Part shown: one piece after another, positions 12,781 to 25,559 of the stretch
How positions within the stretch are numbered: position 1 is the stretch's first letter
Layout of the letters: each line of letters begins with the position of its first letter
Source: Acanthamoeba lenticulata
Lineage: Eukaryota > Discosea > Longamoebia > Acanthamoebidae
Length of the DNA: 64,000 bases
Direction of reading: 5' to 3'
Assembly: GCA_002179805.1 (NCBI GenBank)
Contig: NAVB01000045.1
Location: 1 to 64,000, forward strand
Made by a program: the position numbers and the translations under genes
Notes under the pieces: generated by a model
What the model saw: only the letters and a program-made list of their open reading frames with translations
What the model was told of the DNA's origin: nothing
The model's database searches: none

Positions 12781-14142
12781 TCAGTTGTTGCTGGCCAGTG
12801 GAGAGAGCAGATCCACCACACACTCGTAGGTGAGGAACATGATGGCCGCGTTCGGGATGACCTTGAGCAGGTGCGGCCCCAGGCCGCCGTAGAGCGCCGC
12901 GACGCCCTCCTCCTTGGCGATGAGTCGCACGGCCTGAACGAGGCCCGTGTAGCGCCGCTCCTGGCCGCGCTGCTCGCGGAAACGCGTTCGCAAGACTTCG
13001 TGCGGGTAGGTGATGACCGACGCGATGCCCTTGGCGCCCGAGGCGATGCCCAAGTATTCAATCGGGGACAAGCCTTGCTCTCGTCCTCGGCTGGTCTGCG
13101 TGAGGAAGAACTTCTTGCCCTTCTCGTAGAGGCTGAACTGGATGGCCAGGCCGGCCATGCCCAGGTAGGAGGCGGCGAGGCCCTTGTAGAAGCCGCGGAA
13201 GCCCTCTTCCCGGTACACGCGGCGGATGCAGTCGAGCGTGCCCTTGTAGGCCAGACCCTGGCGCTTCATCTCGTTGGTTTGCAGCTGGAGGCGCGTCTTG
13301 ACCAGCCACAGGGGCGCCACCACCGTCGTCGAGGCCATGCTAGCCAAGCTAGCTGAGACCAAGTGAAGGCTGGTGTTCTCGCCCAAGAAGGGCGACAGCG
13401 TTCGCTTCATGAACGAATAGGTGGCGAATTGCACCGCTCTGTACGCGTGCATACACGTGTGAGCGCAGGAACGGATAGAAGAAGAATAGCTGAGAAGGAC
13501 GAGGTGCGCACCGAGACGGGATGACGCCAGACAGGGCCGGACCAAGACCGCGCCACATGCCGCGAAGGCCCTCGGACTCGTAGACGACACTGGTGTTGGT
13601 GCGCAGAAGAATAAGAGGGCTGCCCAGTCATATACAGACCACAAAGAGGTCGACTACATACTAAATGCTTTGGAAGGTGCCACTAAGGAAGCCCCGAGAG
13701 CGCTGCATGAGGAGTTCCTTGTTGTGGCTGGCCTGAAGGCGCGTGCGGACCACCTCGAGCGGGCAGGTGATGACCGTGCCGGTAGCGCCACCGATCCTGC
13801 ATAGAACAAACGTAGCGACGCATGAGTCCCGTGGTGCCAAGAAGAGGGTCCTCCGGTACAAGGTCGGAGATTCGAAAGAAATCTCGAATTCGTCGAATGT
13901 ACGAAGCTGAGAACGAGAGATGCGAATGAAAATCATAAATGAAAGAGAGTTGGGACGTACGCGCCGGCCAAGAGGTGCACGAATGTGTTATGAGCCTTGC
14001 CTTTCTTGACCGGGGCCGAGGATGTGGTCTGCGACGACTGAGATTGCGCTGCAACGGTGATTTGCGCCTTGAATCTCTCGGGTGGTGCGGCTGGCGGGGC
14101 TGCCACGGGACGGGGTTGCGGTGGGGCAAGCGAGGTTGTCAT
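12781..14142 (-). CDS. Mitochondrial carrier, SLC25A33/36 (pyrimidine nucleotide) type
   Basis: A minus-strand gene of four or so exons. Each of the three carrier repeats keeps its P-x-(D/E/W)-x-x-(K/R) signature: CPLEVVRTRLQ in repeat 1 (near 13755), APLWLVKTRLQ in repeat 2 (near 13300) and YPHEVLRTRFR in repeat 3 (near 12980). The wording CPLEV / PLWLVKTR / YPHEVLRTR, with FRGFYKGLAASYLG and IPNAAIMFLTYE, fits the SLC25A33/SLC25A36/yeast Rim2 subgroup. Members of this subgroup exchange pyrimidine nucleotides across the inner mitochondrial membrane. The substrate is inferred from subfamily likeness only. The N-terminal 40 residues (MTTSLAPPQPRP...) are Pro/Ala-rich. The start is ATG at 14140-14142 and the stop is at 12781-12783. 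Confidence 0.85.
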
Positions 14143-14916
14143 CGCTGTTGTTGTGTTTGTTGTGCTGGACTGGGTATATGAGTCAAGTTGTTTGCGAATA
14201 TGCGTAGAGTGTTGTTCTTTGGCCCTTCTTCGCGCGGGAGCAGGGAGTTCGCACTGCGTCTCTGTGGTGCCGGAGCTTGGGAGACCGTTTTGTGTCGACC
14301 CAGAAGTCGCGTAACGTTTACTTATTTCCGGGTTTTCATTTGTCTCATGCGAAATTCCGGTTCAGGCTCAGTGGGCTTGGCCTCTCGGCCTGGGACAAGC
14401 GGGACAATAAGGATACGCGGGACAGGCCGCAGGGAGGTCGTGGGGCGAAGCTGGGTTTGATGTGCCCGACTGCGTCACCCGCACAAGGCACGCCCGCGAT
14501 CATACAGATTGGGTGGGCGCTACGATACCACGGGATCGTCGCTATGGCTCCTGGTGTAATACTCTGTTCTGCTTTCGAGGAAAGCTCAACAAGAAGCCGC
14601 TGTTTGTGTTGTACCGCACATCCCCACTCGCATACAGGAAGTGGCATGTTCGTCACGAGGGCTGGACACCAAAAGAAGTCGCTTTTCTTGAGCGGCAGTC
14701 GGTTCGCAGCTCCGTCGATGATTTTCAAACGTCTCTGCGTGTATGAGGGACTGAGCGTGGCTCACGGGCAGGGGCTTGTCGCACACATGCAAAGATGCCA
14801 ACTACAACGCCACTTTGACACAAACAGCCCAGGATGTAGCGTGTTTTTATTTAAAGTTTCACAAAGGAGACGCCCTATTACTCTTGGGCTCTTCGCGAGC
14901 AAGCAGCGCGATAAGT
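14143..14916. other. Intergenic, no gene recognised
   Basis: This stretch lies between the start of the carrier gene and the 3' end of the topoisomerase gene. Long ORFs exist on both strands (for example 14277-14927 plus). They lack an ATG in a good position, show no family likeness and overlap each other, so I read them as chance. No tRNA or repeat was seen. Confidence 0.45.
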
Positions 14917-17486
14917 TCAGTATTTGAAATCAGCATCGACGTCCATGGCCCACGGGAACTTGTCGCGCAGGGTCTTCGAGAAAATCTTCTCAATGGGCAC
15001 CTGTCGAGGTAATTGGCGACGTCAGCCTCTTGTCAGACATGCACCAAGCCGAGCGAGGCGGGCGCGAGAAGGAGGCGTACATCGTGCTTCTTACACCAGG
15101 CAGCGGTGATACGCGGATCCATGTAGTTGATCTTGGAGGTGCCGAGAGCGATGGTCTTGAGTTCGTCCCTCTGCTCGATTTCGACCTTACGGTTGCCAAT
15201 TCGCTCATCGAGCTTCTCGATGGCCTTCTTGATGCGGTCGGGATCGCTCGGGAGGGCCTTCTTTTTCTTCTTCTTGGGCGTGCCATCGGCCGTCTCTTCC
15301 TCAGACTCGGACTCGGGCTCCGGCAGGGGCTTGCCCGCCTTGGCCAGCCGGTAGCGCTCCTTGAGCAGCTTCTTCTCGGCCTCCATGTCCTCTACTGCCT
15401 TCTTGAGCTTCTCCATCTGCGTTGCGTGGGCCTTGGGCACCGACCGCTGATGGTTACACAGGATCGCCACCTGTCGGTTGGCCCTGTTGTAGTGCAACAC
15501 CTACAGATAATCAGGGTCAGTAAAAATAATGTTTTTCCAATTTCATAACAACAAAAACAATAACAGCAAAAAAGAAAGAAAAAAACCTTTTCGGCGACGG
15601 TGAGGTCGGAGGGCATGGGCTTGTCGAGCTCCTGCTGGAGGGTGAAGGAGGCGTTGTAGGTACGGAAGACCTTAGCGGTGAGACCCGGCATGAGGGTCTT
15701 GAGGTAGGCGTTGAGGTTGGTCGTGGTGAGGCGGTCGAACAGGTCGTCGGCGGGCTTCTTGCCCTTGCGGAAGAGGCGGAAGTTCTTGAAGATGATGCGG
15801 GGCACCTCGACCGAGTTCTCGTAGCGCATCGAATCTTTACCGAGGAAGTCAAACTTGATGGTGGCGGGCTCGATGCACTCGATGTGCTCAACGCGAAGTG
15901 AACAGCAGCCGACGGTGTCAGCCTCGTCCTCGCCCTTCTCGTTACCGACACGAAGGGCCAGGTGGTCGATGACCCAGAGGGCCGTGGCACGCTGGCGCTC
16001 GAGCTTCTCCTTGGACTTGAGATCCTTCATGTAGTTCTTGCGGATCTTGTCGATGTGATTCTTGAGCTGGCGCGACTTCTCAAACTTCTTCATGTCCGAT
16101 TGGCCCTTGATGTGCGAGCTGGCCGAGAGCCACACGTACTTGAATCCGCCGTTAATGCTCTCCTTCCACATGGCGAGCCACGTCACCGTGTTGTTGTGCG
16201 TCACCGCGCCCCACTTGTGGCCAGCGATCGGGCACTCGGGCACCTTGGCTTCGGCTCCAATGTTGATCGTGATGTCCTCCGGCATGATGCGCTTCTTGAT
16301 GTGGCCCGTCTTCGGGTGGGCGCCGCGGCCCAGGAACAGGCCCGGCGGCTCCACTCGGAAGTTGCCCAGCTTGACCTTGTGCCCATCGAGCAGCGCGAAC
16401 CCGTACTTCTCCAGAATCTTTTCCTTTTCCTCCTTCTCCTTCTTCTTCTCCTCGGTACTGCGCGACTTGCGCTCCTCCTTGCGCTGCTGGAGGAAGGCGT
16501 TGATCTTGGTGAAGTCGCACAGGTCGAACTTGGTCACGCGCTTGTACGTCTCTGGCGTCGACTTGAGTAGCTGGCGGAAGTCGCCGAAGAAGTTCTCGTT
16601 GAAGGCCTTCTTCTTGACGTGGTCGGTCTCGAGGTACTGCGCATAGAAGGTGGCGGCCTCCTCCTGCTCGGTGGTGAGGTTGACCGGCTTGCCGTCGTAG
16701 TAGAGCTTGACCCCGTGCGGCTCGTAGGCCGGCGGGAACAGGACGCCGTTCCACTCGAGCGTGGTCCACTTGACGCTGTCGTCGCCGTCCTTCTTCTCGA
16801 GCCACCACTTCCACTCGCTGGACTCCTCAGTCTTGGCCTTCTTTCCACGGCCCTTGGGTTTCTTTTCTTCCTCCTCGTCTTCGTCTTCGTCCGCGGCCTT
16901 GCGCTTACGCGACGACGTCGATTTGGTAGGGGTGGCCTTTGTTGCCGCCTTCTTCGAGGACGACGAGGTGGTCGTGGTGGACGTAGACCTACGCTTAGAA
17001 GAGCTCTTCTTTTCTTTGGGCTCATCCTCTTCGAAATCATCGTCTTCTTCGCTATCGTCCCTCTCGCGCTTGGCACGCTTGGACGCGCTTCGCTTCTTGA
17101 CTTCTTCTTCGCTATCGTCTTCGTCCTTTACGCGCCTGCTGCTGCTGCTCGATCTCTGCACATTTGGTACACGATTAGGCCAAAGAAAAAAAGGGTACTT
17201 CGGCACAAAGTCGACACGAGAAACGATTGTTGTTGAAATGGAATGCGTGCTGTACCCTGGTTGACGACTTCGCAGTCGCAGGTTCTGCCTCTTCTTTGGG
17301 CTCGGCCTTGATGGTAGGCTTGGGCGGTGCTGACTTAGGAGCCGAGGGAGATGGGGCAGCGGCAGTCGTGGCATTGCCATTAGTGGCCTTGACCGCGGCA
17401 ACAGCTGCCGCAGCTGCAATCGTTGGTACTGAGGGCAAAGCATACTCCTCCTCTTCATCATCCGACATTACGATTCTCTTCTTCAT
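14917..17486 (-). CDS. TOP1: DNA topoisomerase I (type IB)
   Basis: Nuclear topoisomerase IB, which relaxes supercoils by nicking one strand through a 3'-phosphotyrosine. The N-terminus starts [15 protein letters not shown] (ATG at 17484-17486) and is a long acidic/basic Lys-Ser linker, as is usual. The core begins near [10 protein letters not shown]. The catalytic residues can all be read: Arg in LALRVGNEK (near 15950), Lys in [14 protein letters not shown] (near 15840), Arg in [12 protein letters not shown] (near 15660), His in [10 protein letters not shown] (near 15450) and Tyr in [10 protein letters not shown] (near 15120). A charged linker lies between the His and the Tyr. The last exon gives [11 protein letters not shown] and ends VDADFKY at the TGA (14917-14919). 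Introns are seen near 17160-17260, 15500-15587 and 15005-15085. All key residues are intact, so it is expected to be functional. Confidence 0.93.
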
Positions 17487-17929
17487 GGCGGTCAAGGTTG
17501 TTGTAACTTGATCGATGGATGGAAGGGATTTCGAGTGGATACGCTGCGGATGTGTACAATCGAACCTACATGAACCAATGGAGAGGTTAGAATCCAACTT
17601 GACATTCTCAACGCGGAAAAAAGTTAATGTCAGAAGCGAATGGCAAAGTCCACAAGATGGGCGTACTCCTAACGCGGCGGAGGTGCGTCGTGCGCCTAAG
17701 TGTGATCGGACTCTGTCGTTTCGTGGCGCACAAACGGCTCCAGACGTGGACTTAGCAGTTTCGGCGACCCAGGTCGACAAGAAACGCGGAGCTAACGGGA
17801 GTATTCCGTTCTTACGAAATTCAGGCTGATCTGCCCTATTGTAGGATTTGCCGCGTTTTTGTGCTTCGAAAAAATTTAACATGTTTTGCACCTTGTCGGC
17901 GTTGTTGTACAGCTGCCTCCTCTTCATAC
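17487..17929. other. Intergenic, TOP1 upstream region
   Basis: A 443-bp spacer between the TOP1 start codon and the stop of the RGS-RasGAP gene. The TOP1 frame stays open upstream through this spacer, but the residues look random and no better ATG is present. It probably holds the TOP1 promoter. Confidence 0.4.
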
Positions 17930-20900
17930 TCAGGTGAGCTGGCTGACCGTCGCGGCCAAGGGAGAGGACGGTGGAGGCGAGGGCGCGGGCGAAGTGGACG
18001 TGGACGTGGTGGCTGCAGGTGGCGTACTGCCGCTGCGCTGCCGCTGCTTGGCCGTCGACGCGCGGCTGCGTGGGCGGTCAATGCTGCCGCTGCCGCGAAG
18101 CCACGTGTGCTGCGAGAAAGCTGGCATTGTGGCGCCAGAATGGCTTCCGTTGCTGGCCGTGTGGGGCGTGGCGTCCCCGTTGCTCGTTGTCTCTTCGACG
18201 GCGAGCACGCTGGACATCTCGCCTATTGTGCCGAGCGTGTCGGCGCTCGAGTGGAGGGAGGACATGGGCGAGCCCGATGACGATGAAGGTGACGACGAGG
18301 GCAGCGAGACATAGGACGAATAGGGCCCGCCCGTCGTACTAGGTGAGTCAAGGGTCGAGGGCGACAGTGGGACCGCACCAGCCTCAGATTCGGGATCCGC
18401 TTCAACCACGGCCTGGTGGTCCCGGGCACTGGTCTCGCTGCGCATCCCGGCGGCGGCCACAACATCGGCCGTGGCGCCCTCGAGCCGCTCGATGCGGCGG
18501 ATGATGGCCTCGAACGACTGAAGCAGCTTGGCCAACTCCTCCGAGTGTACGGCCGCACGGCGCGGTGCCGGCGAGTGATTGCCTGAGTTGCCCGGCGAGG
18601 TCGGCGAGCCTGTGTGTCGTGACGAGACACAAGAGAATGTCAGGTTTGCTGACGAAGGCGGCTGCCAGAGCACAAGCGAACGTACGAGTGGGCCCCAACT
18701 CGGTAGGGTGGGGAGACGGGGCGCAAGCGGCGGCAACGAACAGGGACTCGATGGCCCGCCGGATGCTCTCCCTTCTCGTATAGAGTTCGCCCAACGTTTC
18801 TGGTCCTGAACAAAATCATATTAAAAATAATTTAGAATTTAGATTTTTTTATGATAATAATAATAAAAGTGCAGCTGAGGACGGTGGCTGACGCACCCTT
18901 CGGGGTCTTGAGAGGAAACTCGTCGCTGAGGGTGCCGTCGAACGAGTCCTCTGCTTTCCGGTAGTTCAGGTTGAGCGGAAGGACTGGCATGACGTCACAC
19001 ATACAGGGGCGGTGAGCCTGGGCGAGCACGGCAAGGCGAGGCGATGGCGTGGTGGTGTGTGGACGTACCACCCGCGACGGTGCGGCGCGCGGGCTTGCTG
19101 GCGCGCGAAGGCACGGGCGGCGGGTCGACCCGCTTGATCTGCTGCACGTTGCCGGCCACCCGTCGGATCTCCTGGTGGAGGATCTCCTTCTGTCGCTCAC
19201 GCTCGAGACGTTCGCGCTCGCGGCTGTTCCCGCCGGCGGCGCCTCGGTCGCGCTTCTCCTTGCGCTCGCGGTCGGCCTTCTCCTTCTTGATCTTCTCGAT
19301 AATCTTGCGCAACTTGCGCTTGCGAGGCGCCGGCAGCAGCGGGTGGGCTTCGGCCACGGTCTGCGGCGCCGGGCAGCGGACGAGCACCTCCACCAGTTGC
19401 TTGAACGGCGCCGCTCCCAAATTCTGAAATGCAAATAAATATTAAAAATTAAAAACTAATTTGGAACAAATATTAGTATTAATATTAATTAAAAAAAGAC
19501 AAACCTTGGCGGCGGGCATGTTGGCCAGCTTGGCACCGAGGGCCGGCAGGTAGGAGCATAGGACGCAGTGGAGGGCGCGGACTTGGGGCACCATCTCCTC
19601 GAGGGGCACCTTCTCCAAGGCCTCCGACATCGTGGAAGGCTTGACAAGCAGCTCGAAGAAGGCCTCGACACAGACCAGGTTGCTGGCGATGAAGCGGTTG
19701 ATCGAGATCATGTGCTGCTCCTTCTCTCCAAACTCGACGCCATTGGCCAGGCTCTGGATGACTTTGGACACCAGCACAAGACCACGCCTGCACTCGGGCG
19801 AGATCTCTCGGTCTTATGGCAACGGTCCGTTAGTATATTGAAACACAGAAAAATACAGTTTTTAAAACATAAAACATAAATAAAATGCTATAGCACACAA
19901 AGTATTTTAAAAGATAATTAAAATATGCATACCTTCAAGAAGTCCATAGCGCTCGGGACTGACGATGGCCGGGCAGACGAAGCGCAGGAAGAAGAAGCCG
20001 GAAAGGACGGAGTACTTGCTCTCCGGGAACTTCTGGATCACCTCCTTGTGCAGGTGGTGGCAGATTACTCTGAGAGCGCACAAACGTATGACATCATCAG
20101 CCAACTGTCAGTTAGCAAAGCATCAAAGACAAATCGAACCGGAGCGGAGCCGGGCATTGGCTGATGGAATTGGTGATGGTGCCCAGGAAGATGGAACACA
20201 ACTGCTCCAAATTCTCGATGTTTTGCTCCAGCACTTGCTCCGGCGGCAGGCGAATCGGGTCCACTGTGCGTAGAAACACCGTAAATGCCGTGAGCACGGC
20301 ACGCTTGAGGGGCGAAGTTGAGCGGATTTTGAGAGCTGAGCTTCAAAGTACCTTCGAGGGAGCGGCCTTTGGCGTAGGTATCGACGACAAGCTCGATGAG
20401 GTGGTGCAGCGTGTCGACGAGGTAGGCCTTGCCCACGATCTGGCAGTACACCGACAGCAAATGCGACGCGATGTTGTTTCCTCGGAAAAGCGTCGACTCG
20501 AGCACTTTGCCTGTCGTCCATTTTTGATTTTTGATTTTTTTTTTGATTTGTTTCTTAATATTTGTTTATAGATGAAACGGAGTTCTTAGGGACGAGTACC
20601 TGTGGCGCGGACTTCGTCGGCGACGAGCGAGAAGAGCAGCGGAAGCGATCGGCTCGGGAAGGCGCGGAGAATCTCCATGTAGGCCCGAGCCGTGCGCTCG
20701 ACCTCGGCCGCGCTATCGATGCAGCCGCACAGCGCCTCGACGACGCGCAGGCCGCAGTCACCTGCGCATTCGGTAGGGATGAGTGAGTGGATCCCTTCAT
20801 TGCAGAGAGGCAGGCGGACTGTACTGAGGCTGAGCAGTTCGGCGAGGGCCAAATAGCCGGGCGAGAGACGGTCCTCGTCGTCTGCGGCTGAGTCCACGAC

Positions 20901-23900
20901 GACCGGCATCTCCGTCGTGTGCGCCACGGCAATGGCCGCGGCCGACGCCACCGCGATCGAACCGGCCGGGTTGTTGTCGCCGCCACCTGAGACCATCCGC
21001 GCCTTGAGCGAATGCAAAAGAAAAAGAGACAAAACGAAGGAAAAGCGCACCACTGGCCGGGACGCAGCGCACGTAGTCGACGTCGAACAGGCCCTGGCTG
21101 CGCGTCCGCTCGTTGTAGCCCAGAAACAGGCGCGAGGCTCCCGCGTGCGTGCCGGCGTTGGGCTTGCCCGAGGCCGACGTCGGCTTGACCTTCTTCTTGC
21201 CGATCACCACGATCCGGTCGCCTTCGCGGAAGGACAGGTACTTTTGCACGCGGTGCACCCACGGCACCTTGTCTCGGCCAGCCACGGCGTCGGTGTCGAC
21301 GCTCGTCGACGACAGTTCAGCGCTCTTCTCGTGGCCGTCGCTCGCCGCGTCGGGCTTGAAGGCCTCGGCGCCACCGTCGTCGCTGTACTCGTCACCAATG
21401 CCGTCATCATCATGATCGCCATCGCTCGCCAGGTCGCAGCCGTCACTGCCGACACCACTGCCGCGAGGCTTGAACAGACTCTCCTGATTCCACCCACAAT
21501 TGTAGCTGTACAAGGCGGACACCACGAAGGGCGACGACAGGCCTTCGTGGCGTCCCGCCAGTTGCTCCGAGGCGCGCGCCACGTCTTGGATATGGCGCCC
21601 GAGACGCGAGATGAGCTTGACCTGCATCCTGTTGAGCGCCTTGATCGCAGTCGGCGGGATGTAGCCCTTCGGGTCCAGCTGCAAAATATAAAGTTAAATA
21701 TTAGAAATTATTGAATAAATAAAGAAAGAATATGAAGCACCTGAGATACGGCGACGATGGAGGACGAGTTGTCAGAGGTGGGGACGATCACGAAGCCCGA
21801 GAGCTTGGTGGCTGCCCTGATGCAGTTCTCGCGCGAAGGCAGCGCCCGGTTGAGCACCGAACGATAGAGGTAGACGCAGGTGCCGTCGCTGAAGCGCTTG
21901 GCCGTGCGGAAGACAAGGAGGTCGCGCGTCTGTACATGGCGACCTCCTGAAAAAAGAAAAAGAAAATAGAAAATAGAAAGAGTCAGCTCGAGTGGCTTTA
22001 CGAAAAAGAGAAAGAAAGAGACGTGTATCGCACCGGGTATCCACAGCTCGATGCGGAGCAGCTGGCCGGCGTTGCGCACGCTCTTCTCCACTCGCCCAAC
22101 TCCGTACAGGTCATCCCACATGCTCCGCTCGTCCAGCGACATCATAAAGTCGAGCACCTAAGTCATTTCCAATCGTAAATAAGAACGATTTATAATAATA
22201 AAAAAATAATAAAAAAAGAGAAAAAAATAACGAAAAAGTGATGGTGCCAGTACCTTGTGAGGCGGGGCAGGAACGGTGCCGACACCGCGATAAGCGGGCA
22301 GAGAGCCATTGTTGAAGGTCGTGTGTGAGATCCTCACGCCGTCCTCCTCGCTGCTCTCCTCGTCCCACTTGGTGCGCTCCCACCCGCCGTGCACGAGCCC
22401 GTTCACTGCGTAATGCACGCACGCGCACGTTTCTCGCCAAGTCAGCCAGCCCGGACGCGAGATGGGAGGCCCGCGAAGGCGAGGACAGTCCACAACGGGG
22501 GACTTATGTACGTTCAGATGGGGCCACAGTACAGCCTGACGATGGAGTCGCATAGCGGATGAACTCGGCAAAGACGACGTCGGGAATGAGAAACATGCTC
22601 TGTTTCAGGTCCTGTGCCGCCCGTCGCTCCAGCGCCTGCCGCCCAAGTCAGATGAAAGACATATTTGTTTCAATTAATAAATAAAATAAAAATTAAATAA
22701 AACAGAATCTTTTTGCAAAACAAAATATTGATCGTAATAAAAATAGTACCGCAGCCTCGTCGTCAGGAGTCGGCCGGGGTGGTGCATTCTTCCAGGCCTC
22801 CACTTCCATGTCGCACGCGAGGATCGCGTGGAAGAGTTTCTTGAGGAAGAACGAATAGGAGACGCCTTTGGTGATGGCCTGCCACACCTCGGCCTGCGCG
22901 GCCTCGAACAGGAGCGCGGGGAGCGGCAGGTCTTGCCGGGCAAACTGCGCTTCGATGTCGCTCAGGATCGACGGCTTGACCACCACTGACGGCTCTGCCG
23001 GAATCCGCGGAGACAAAGGCCGGCTCGCCGTCGTCTCCGTCGCGGCGCTCCGGCGCGGTTGCAGGTACTTGGCGTAGAGGGCCAACGCGAAGTCGCGTCG
23101 GGCGCGGTGAGCCTCCGGCGATGTGTTAACCTGTGAGTGCGCGAGACGAGTGAGCCCTCTCCACATGTGTGCGCACGGTCAATGAACTTGGGCAAAGTGA
23201 GTACATTGGCGGAGCGCTTAAAGTTGTCGGCCAGGAGCCAGAAGGCAAAGGCCTCGAGGTTGCCCATGTCGTCCTCCTCCCGCAGCGAATTCTTGCGCGC
23301 GAGCTGCGACGTGGTCGACGCGTTGGCCTCCTCCTGGAACGTCTTGATCAAGAATTCACGATTTCTGGACCTGCTCAAGCCAACGCCATTATCACCTTCA
23401 GTATCATCAACCAGGGTGGAAGCTTCGTGGGCCGAGGGCTACCGAGGGCTCAGGGGCCGAGGCCCGTTCTTGTCCTTCGAGCGGTCGCCCTTGCGCGTGT
23501 CGCCGTTCTTCTGGACGTGGCTGGCTTGCAGGGCCGCCATGTTCAGCGAGAAGCCGTTCTTGTTGTTGGACGTCGACGGACTAATCGTGAAGGCGTCGTG
23601 TTCGGCGCTCGTGGCGGGCGACCTGCGGGTGATGGTCGAGGGCGACGAAGTCGTCGAGAGGCTCTCCCACCCATCATCGGAAATGGCGTCGAACGAGTCG
23701 ACTGTCGAGGGCGAGGACAGAGCCGAGTCCGGGTTGTTGCTGCCGGACCTCTTCTCGTCTGATACACGGAGCAGGAGAGGCAGAGCCGGCCGGCCGATGT
23801 CCGTCAGCGCGCGACGCGTCCTCTTTTTCTCGTTAAAGGTCGCCGCCTGGCCGGCTTCTTCATCGTTCCCACCGCAGCCGTTGGCTTGTGGTGCCTCGGC

Positions 23901-24716
23901 GCTGCTGCAGCCGACACGATGATGGTGTTGCGACTCGTCCCTCTTGCCTTTGCGCTCCTTCTTTTCCTTTTTCTCTTTCTTCTCTTTCTTCTCTTTCTTG
24001 GTCTGGCGCGGCGAAGACGCGGGCGACGTAGTACATACGGGCATGCGCACGATCTCGTCCTTGGTCTTGGCGCCGGTGGCTAGCGAGGCCTTGGATGAGA
24101 TGCGTGTGGGGCGAGCTGGGTCGGCGTGCGAAATGAGGGGCGGGCTTGAGGAAAGAGGAGTCGTGCTGGTAGAGGCTGGAGCGCTGGAGCTGTTCGTTTT
24201 CCATTTGACGCCGCCAAAGATCATCGCCTTTTGCTGGACCATCTTTGATCCTCTCTTGCGGCCAGCCGAACCTGAGGAATGAGCTTCAGCTCCTTCCATC
24301 TGCGAGGTTTCGTCTCCATCTTCATCGCTTCCCAGATCGGGAAAGTCTACCAGGCTACCACGGCGTGGCGCCTGCCCATCGGTGCTTCTTATCTCGTAGA
24401 GCTGCTTCAGTTCTCTAACCGAAGGCACACGAATGGGGGTCACGTGCAACGTGTTATTGCCATTCCCTTCCCGGGCAGAAGATGAGGAAGCGATTGCGGG
24501 CGATGAAGCTGAATGGCTGGAGGTGATGGAAGCCGATCGTGGAGAGGTGGAGGGGGTGCCGTTTGGTTGTGAATCGGAGAAGATGGAGGCAGCAGCGGCG
24601 GCCGCTCTCTTGCCCCTCCCGGACAGAGTGCCGAGAAGGTTGAAAGTCTTTCTAGTTCCTCCTACGCTAGCGCTGTCGTTTGGTACTTTCGTGCTCGTTG
24701 CTACTGCCGTGCTCAT
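17930..24716 (-). CDS. RGS-START-SH3-RasGAP multidomain protein
   Basis: One minus-strand gene whose exons join through four signalling domains. The N-terminus (24716-about 23450, start MSTAVATSTKV) is Ser-rich with a KKEKKEKK basic tract. An RGS domain follows (about 23370-22700): FAFWLLADNFK, FALALYAKYLQP, then EVWQAITKGVSYSFFLKKLF. A START-type lipid-binding domain lies at about 22570-21680: MWDDLYGVGRVEKSV, LRIELWIPG, RDLLVF, VYLYRSVLNRALPSR, KLSGFVIVP and the typical DPKGYIPPTAIKALN end. An SH3-like fold is at about 21260-21060 (YLSFREGDRIVVIGKKK and SRLFLGYNE then RSQGLFDVDYVR). A RasGAP domain spans about 21050-19500, with the arginine-finger block ESTLFRGNNIASHLL (Arg present) and FFFLRFVCPAIVSPERYGL. 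A coiled coil and a Ser/Pro-rich tail end in SQLT at 17930. Each domain is recognised from motifs; some exon edges are approximate. Confidence 0.8.
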
Positions 24717-25559
24717 CCCTCGATGTCCCTCTCTCTACCCTTGGGGGACTTCGAGACCAAACGTTACTCTCGTCCTCGTTGACAACGCGTTTCGTTTTTT
24801 CGAAAAGCCAAATCTTTCGATCTCTATGCTTTATGTTTCCCGTTTCCACCCTCTAACCATACTCTCTTCTCCTCTCTTGGCGATGCAGCTTCGCCTCGTT
24901 GTACAGGTGCGAGGTTCCCCCTTTCCTTCGTCTTCGCGTTTCTCGCCTCTCCGGAGTCAAAACTGGCCGAAAAGACGGAGGGGCCTCAATGGGGTGGTCC
25001 TGTGCCGGCCTCACGCCAACCACCGCCAGGAGCCAACCCAGTCCCCGTAGGTGATGACCCAAGGATACGCAGCAACCGCCTCGTCAAAGTTAAGGTGGCG
25101 AGCTCGAGCTGCCTTCCCGTTTTCTTGGCCCACGGCCTGTGGTGAGGCCAGACGCCTTCTTGGGCAGGTAAGTACAACAAAACCTCTTGTGGTGTCTTGT
25201 GTGCTGACTTGAAGACCACTCTGACTGGGTTCTCCTGGGTGCAGTTGGACCAGGTGTGAGCCAGCAACGACGGCAGTGCACCGCATAAAAATTGTCGCAG
25301 TTGCCAAGAGGACGTAGTTGCCAAGATGCAGAGAGGCACCGCTATGGCCGACCCTGGGTAGGGTTCGTGTCACTTCCCCACTTCGCTGCTAGTTAAGCCC
25401 ACTTTCCTCTGCGCCCTCCTCACCTCAGCAAGGCTTTCTTTGTTCAATCTTGAACCAACTGCACTTCGGCCTTCACGCCACTTTCGTCTCAAACGCCTCT
25501 TCTTGCTGCAGGTTTGCCCACTCTTCCAACAACCTCACAGTCTCTCAGCCAGGCCCAAG
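24717..25559. promoter_or_regulatory. Divergent promoter region between RasGAP and myosin genes
   Basis: An 843-bp spacer between two start codons facing away from each other, so it should hold both promoters. I see no clear TATA box or repeat. The plus-strand 3' end (25380-25520) is pyrimidine-rich. ORFs inside have no family likeness. Confidence 0.4.

Noticed and set aside
14277..14927. Plus-strand ORF of 216 codons between the carrier and TOP1 genes
   Set aside because: It has no ATG at its 5' end and no family likeness, and it overlaps the TOP1 3' end and an equally long open frame on the other strand.
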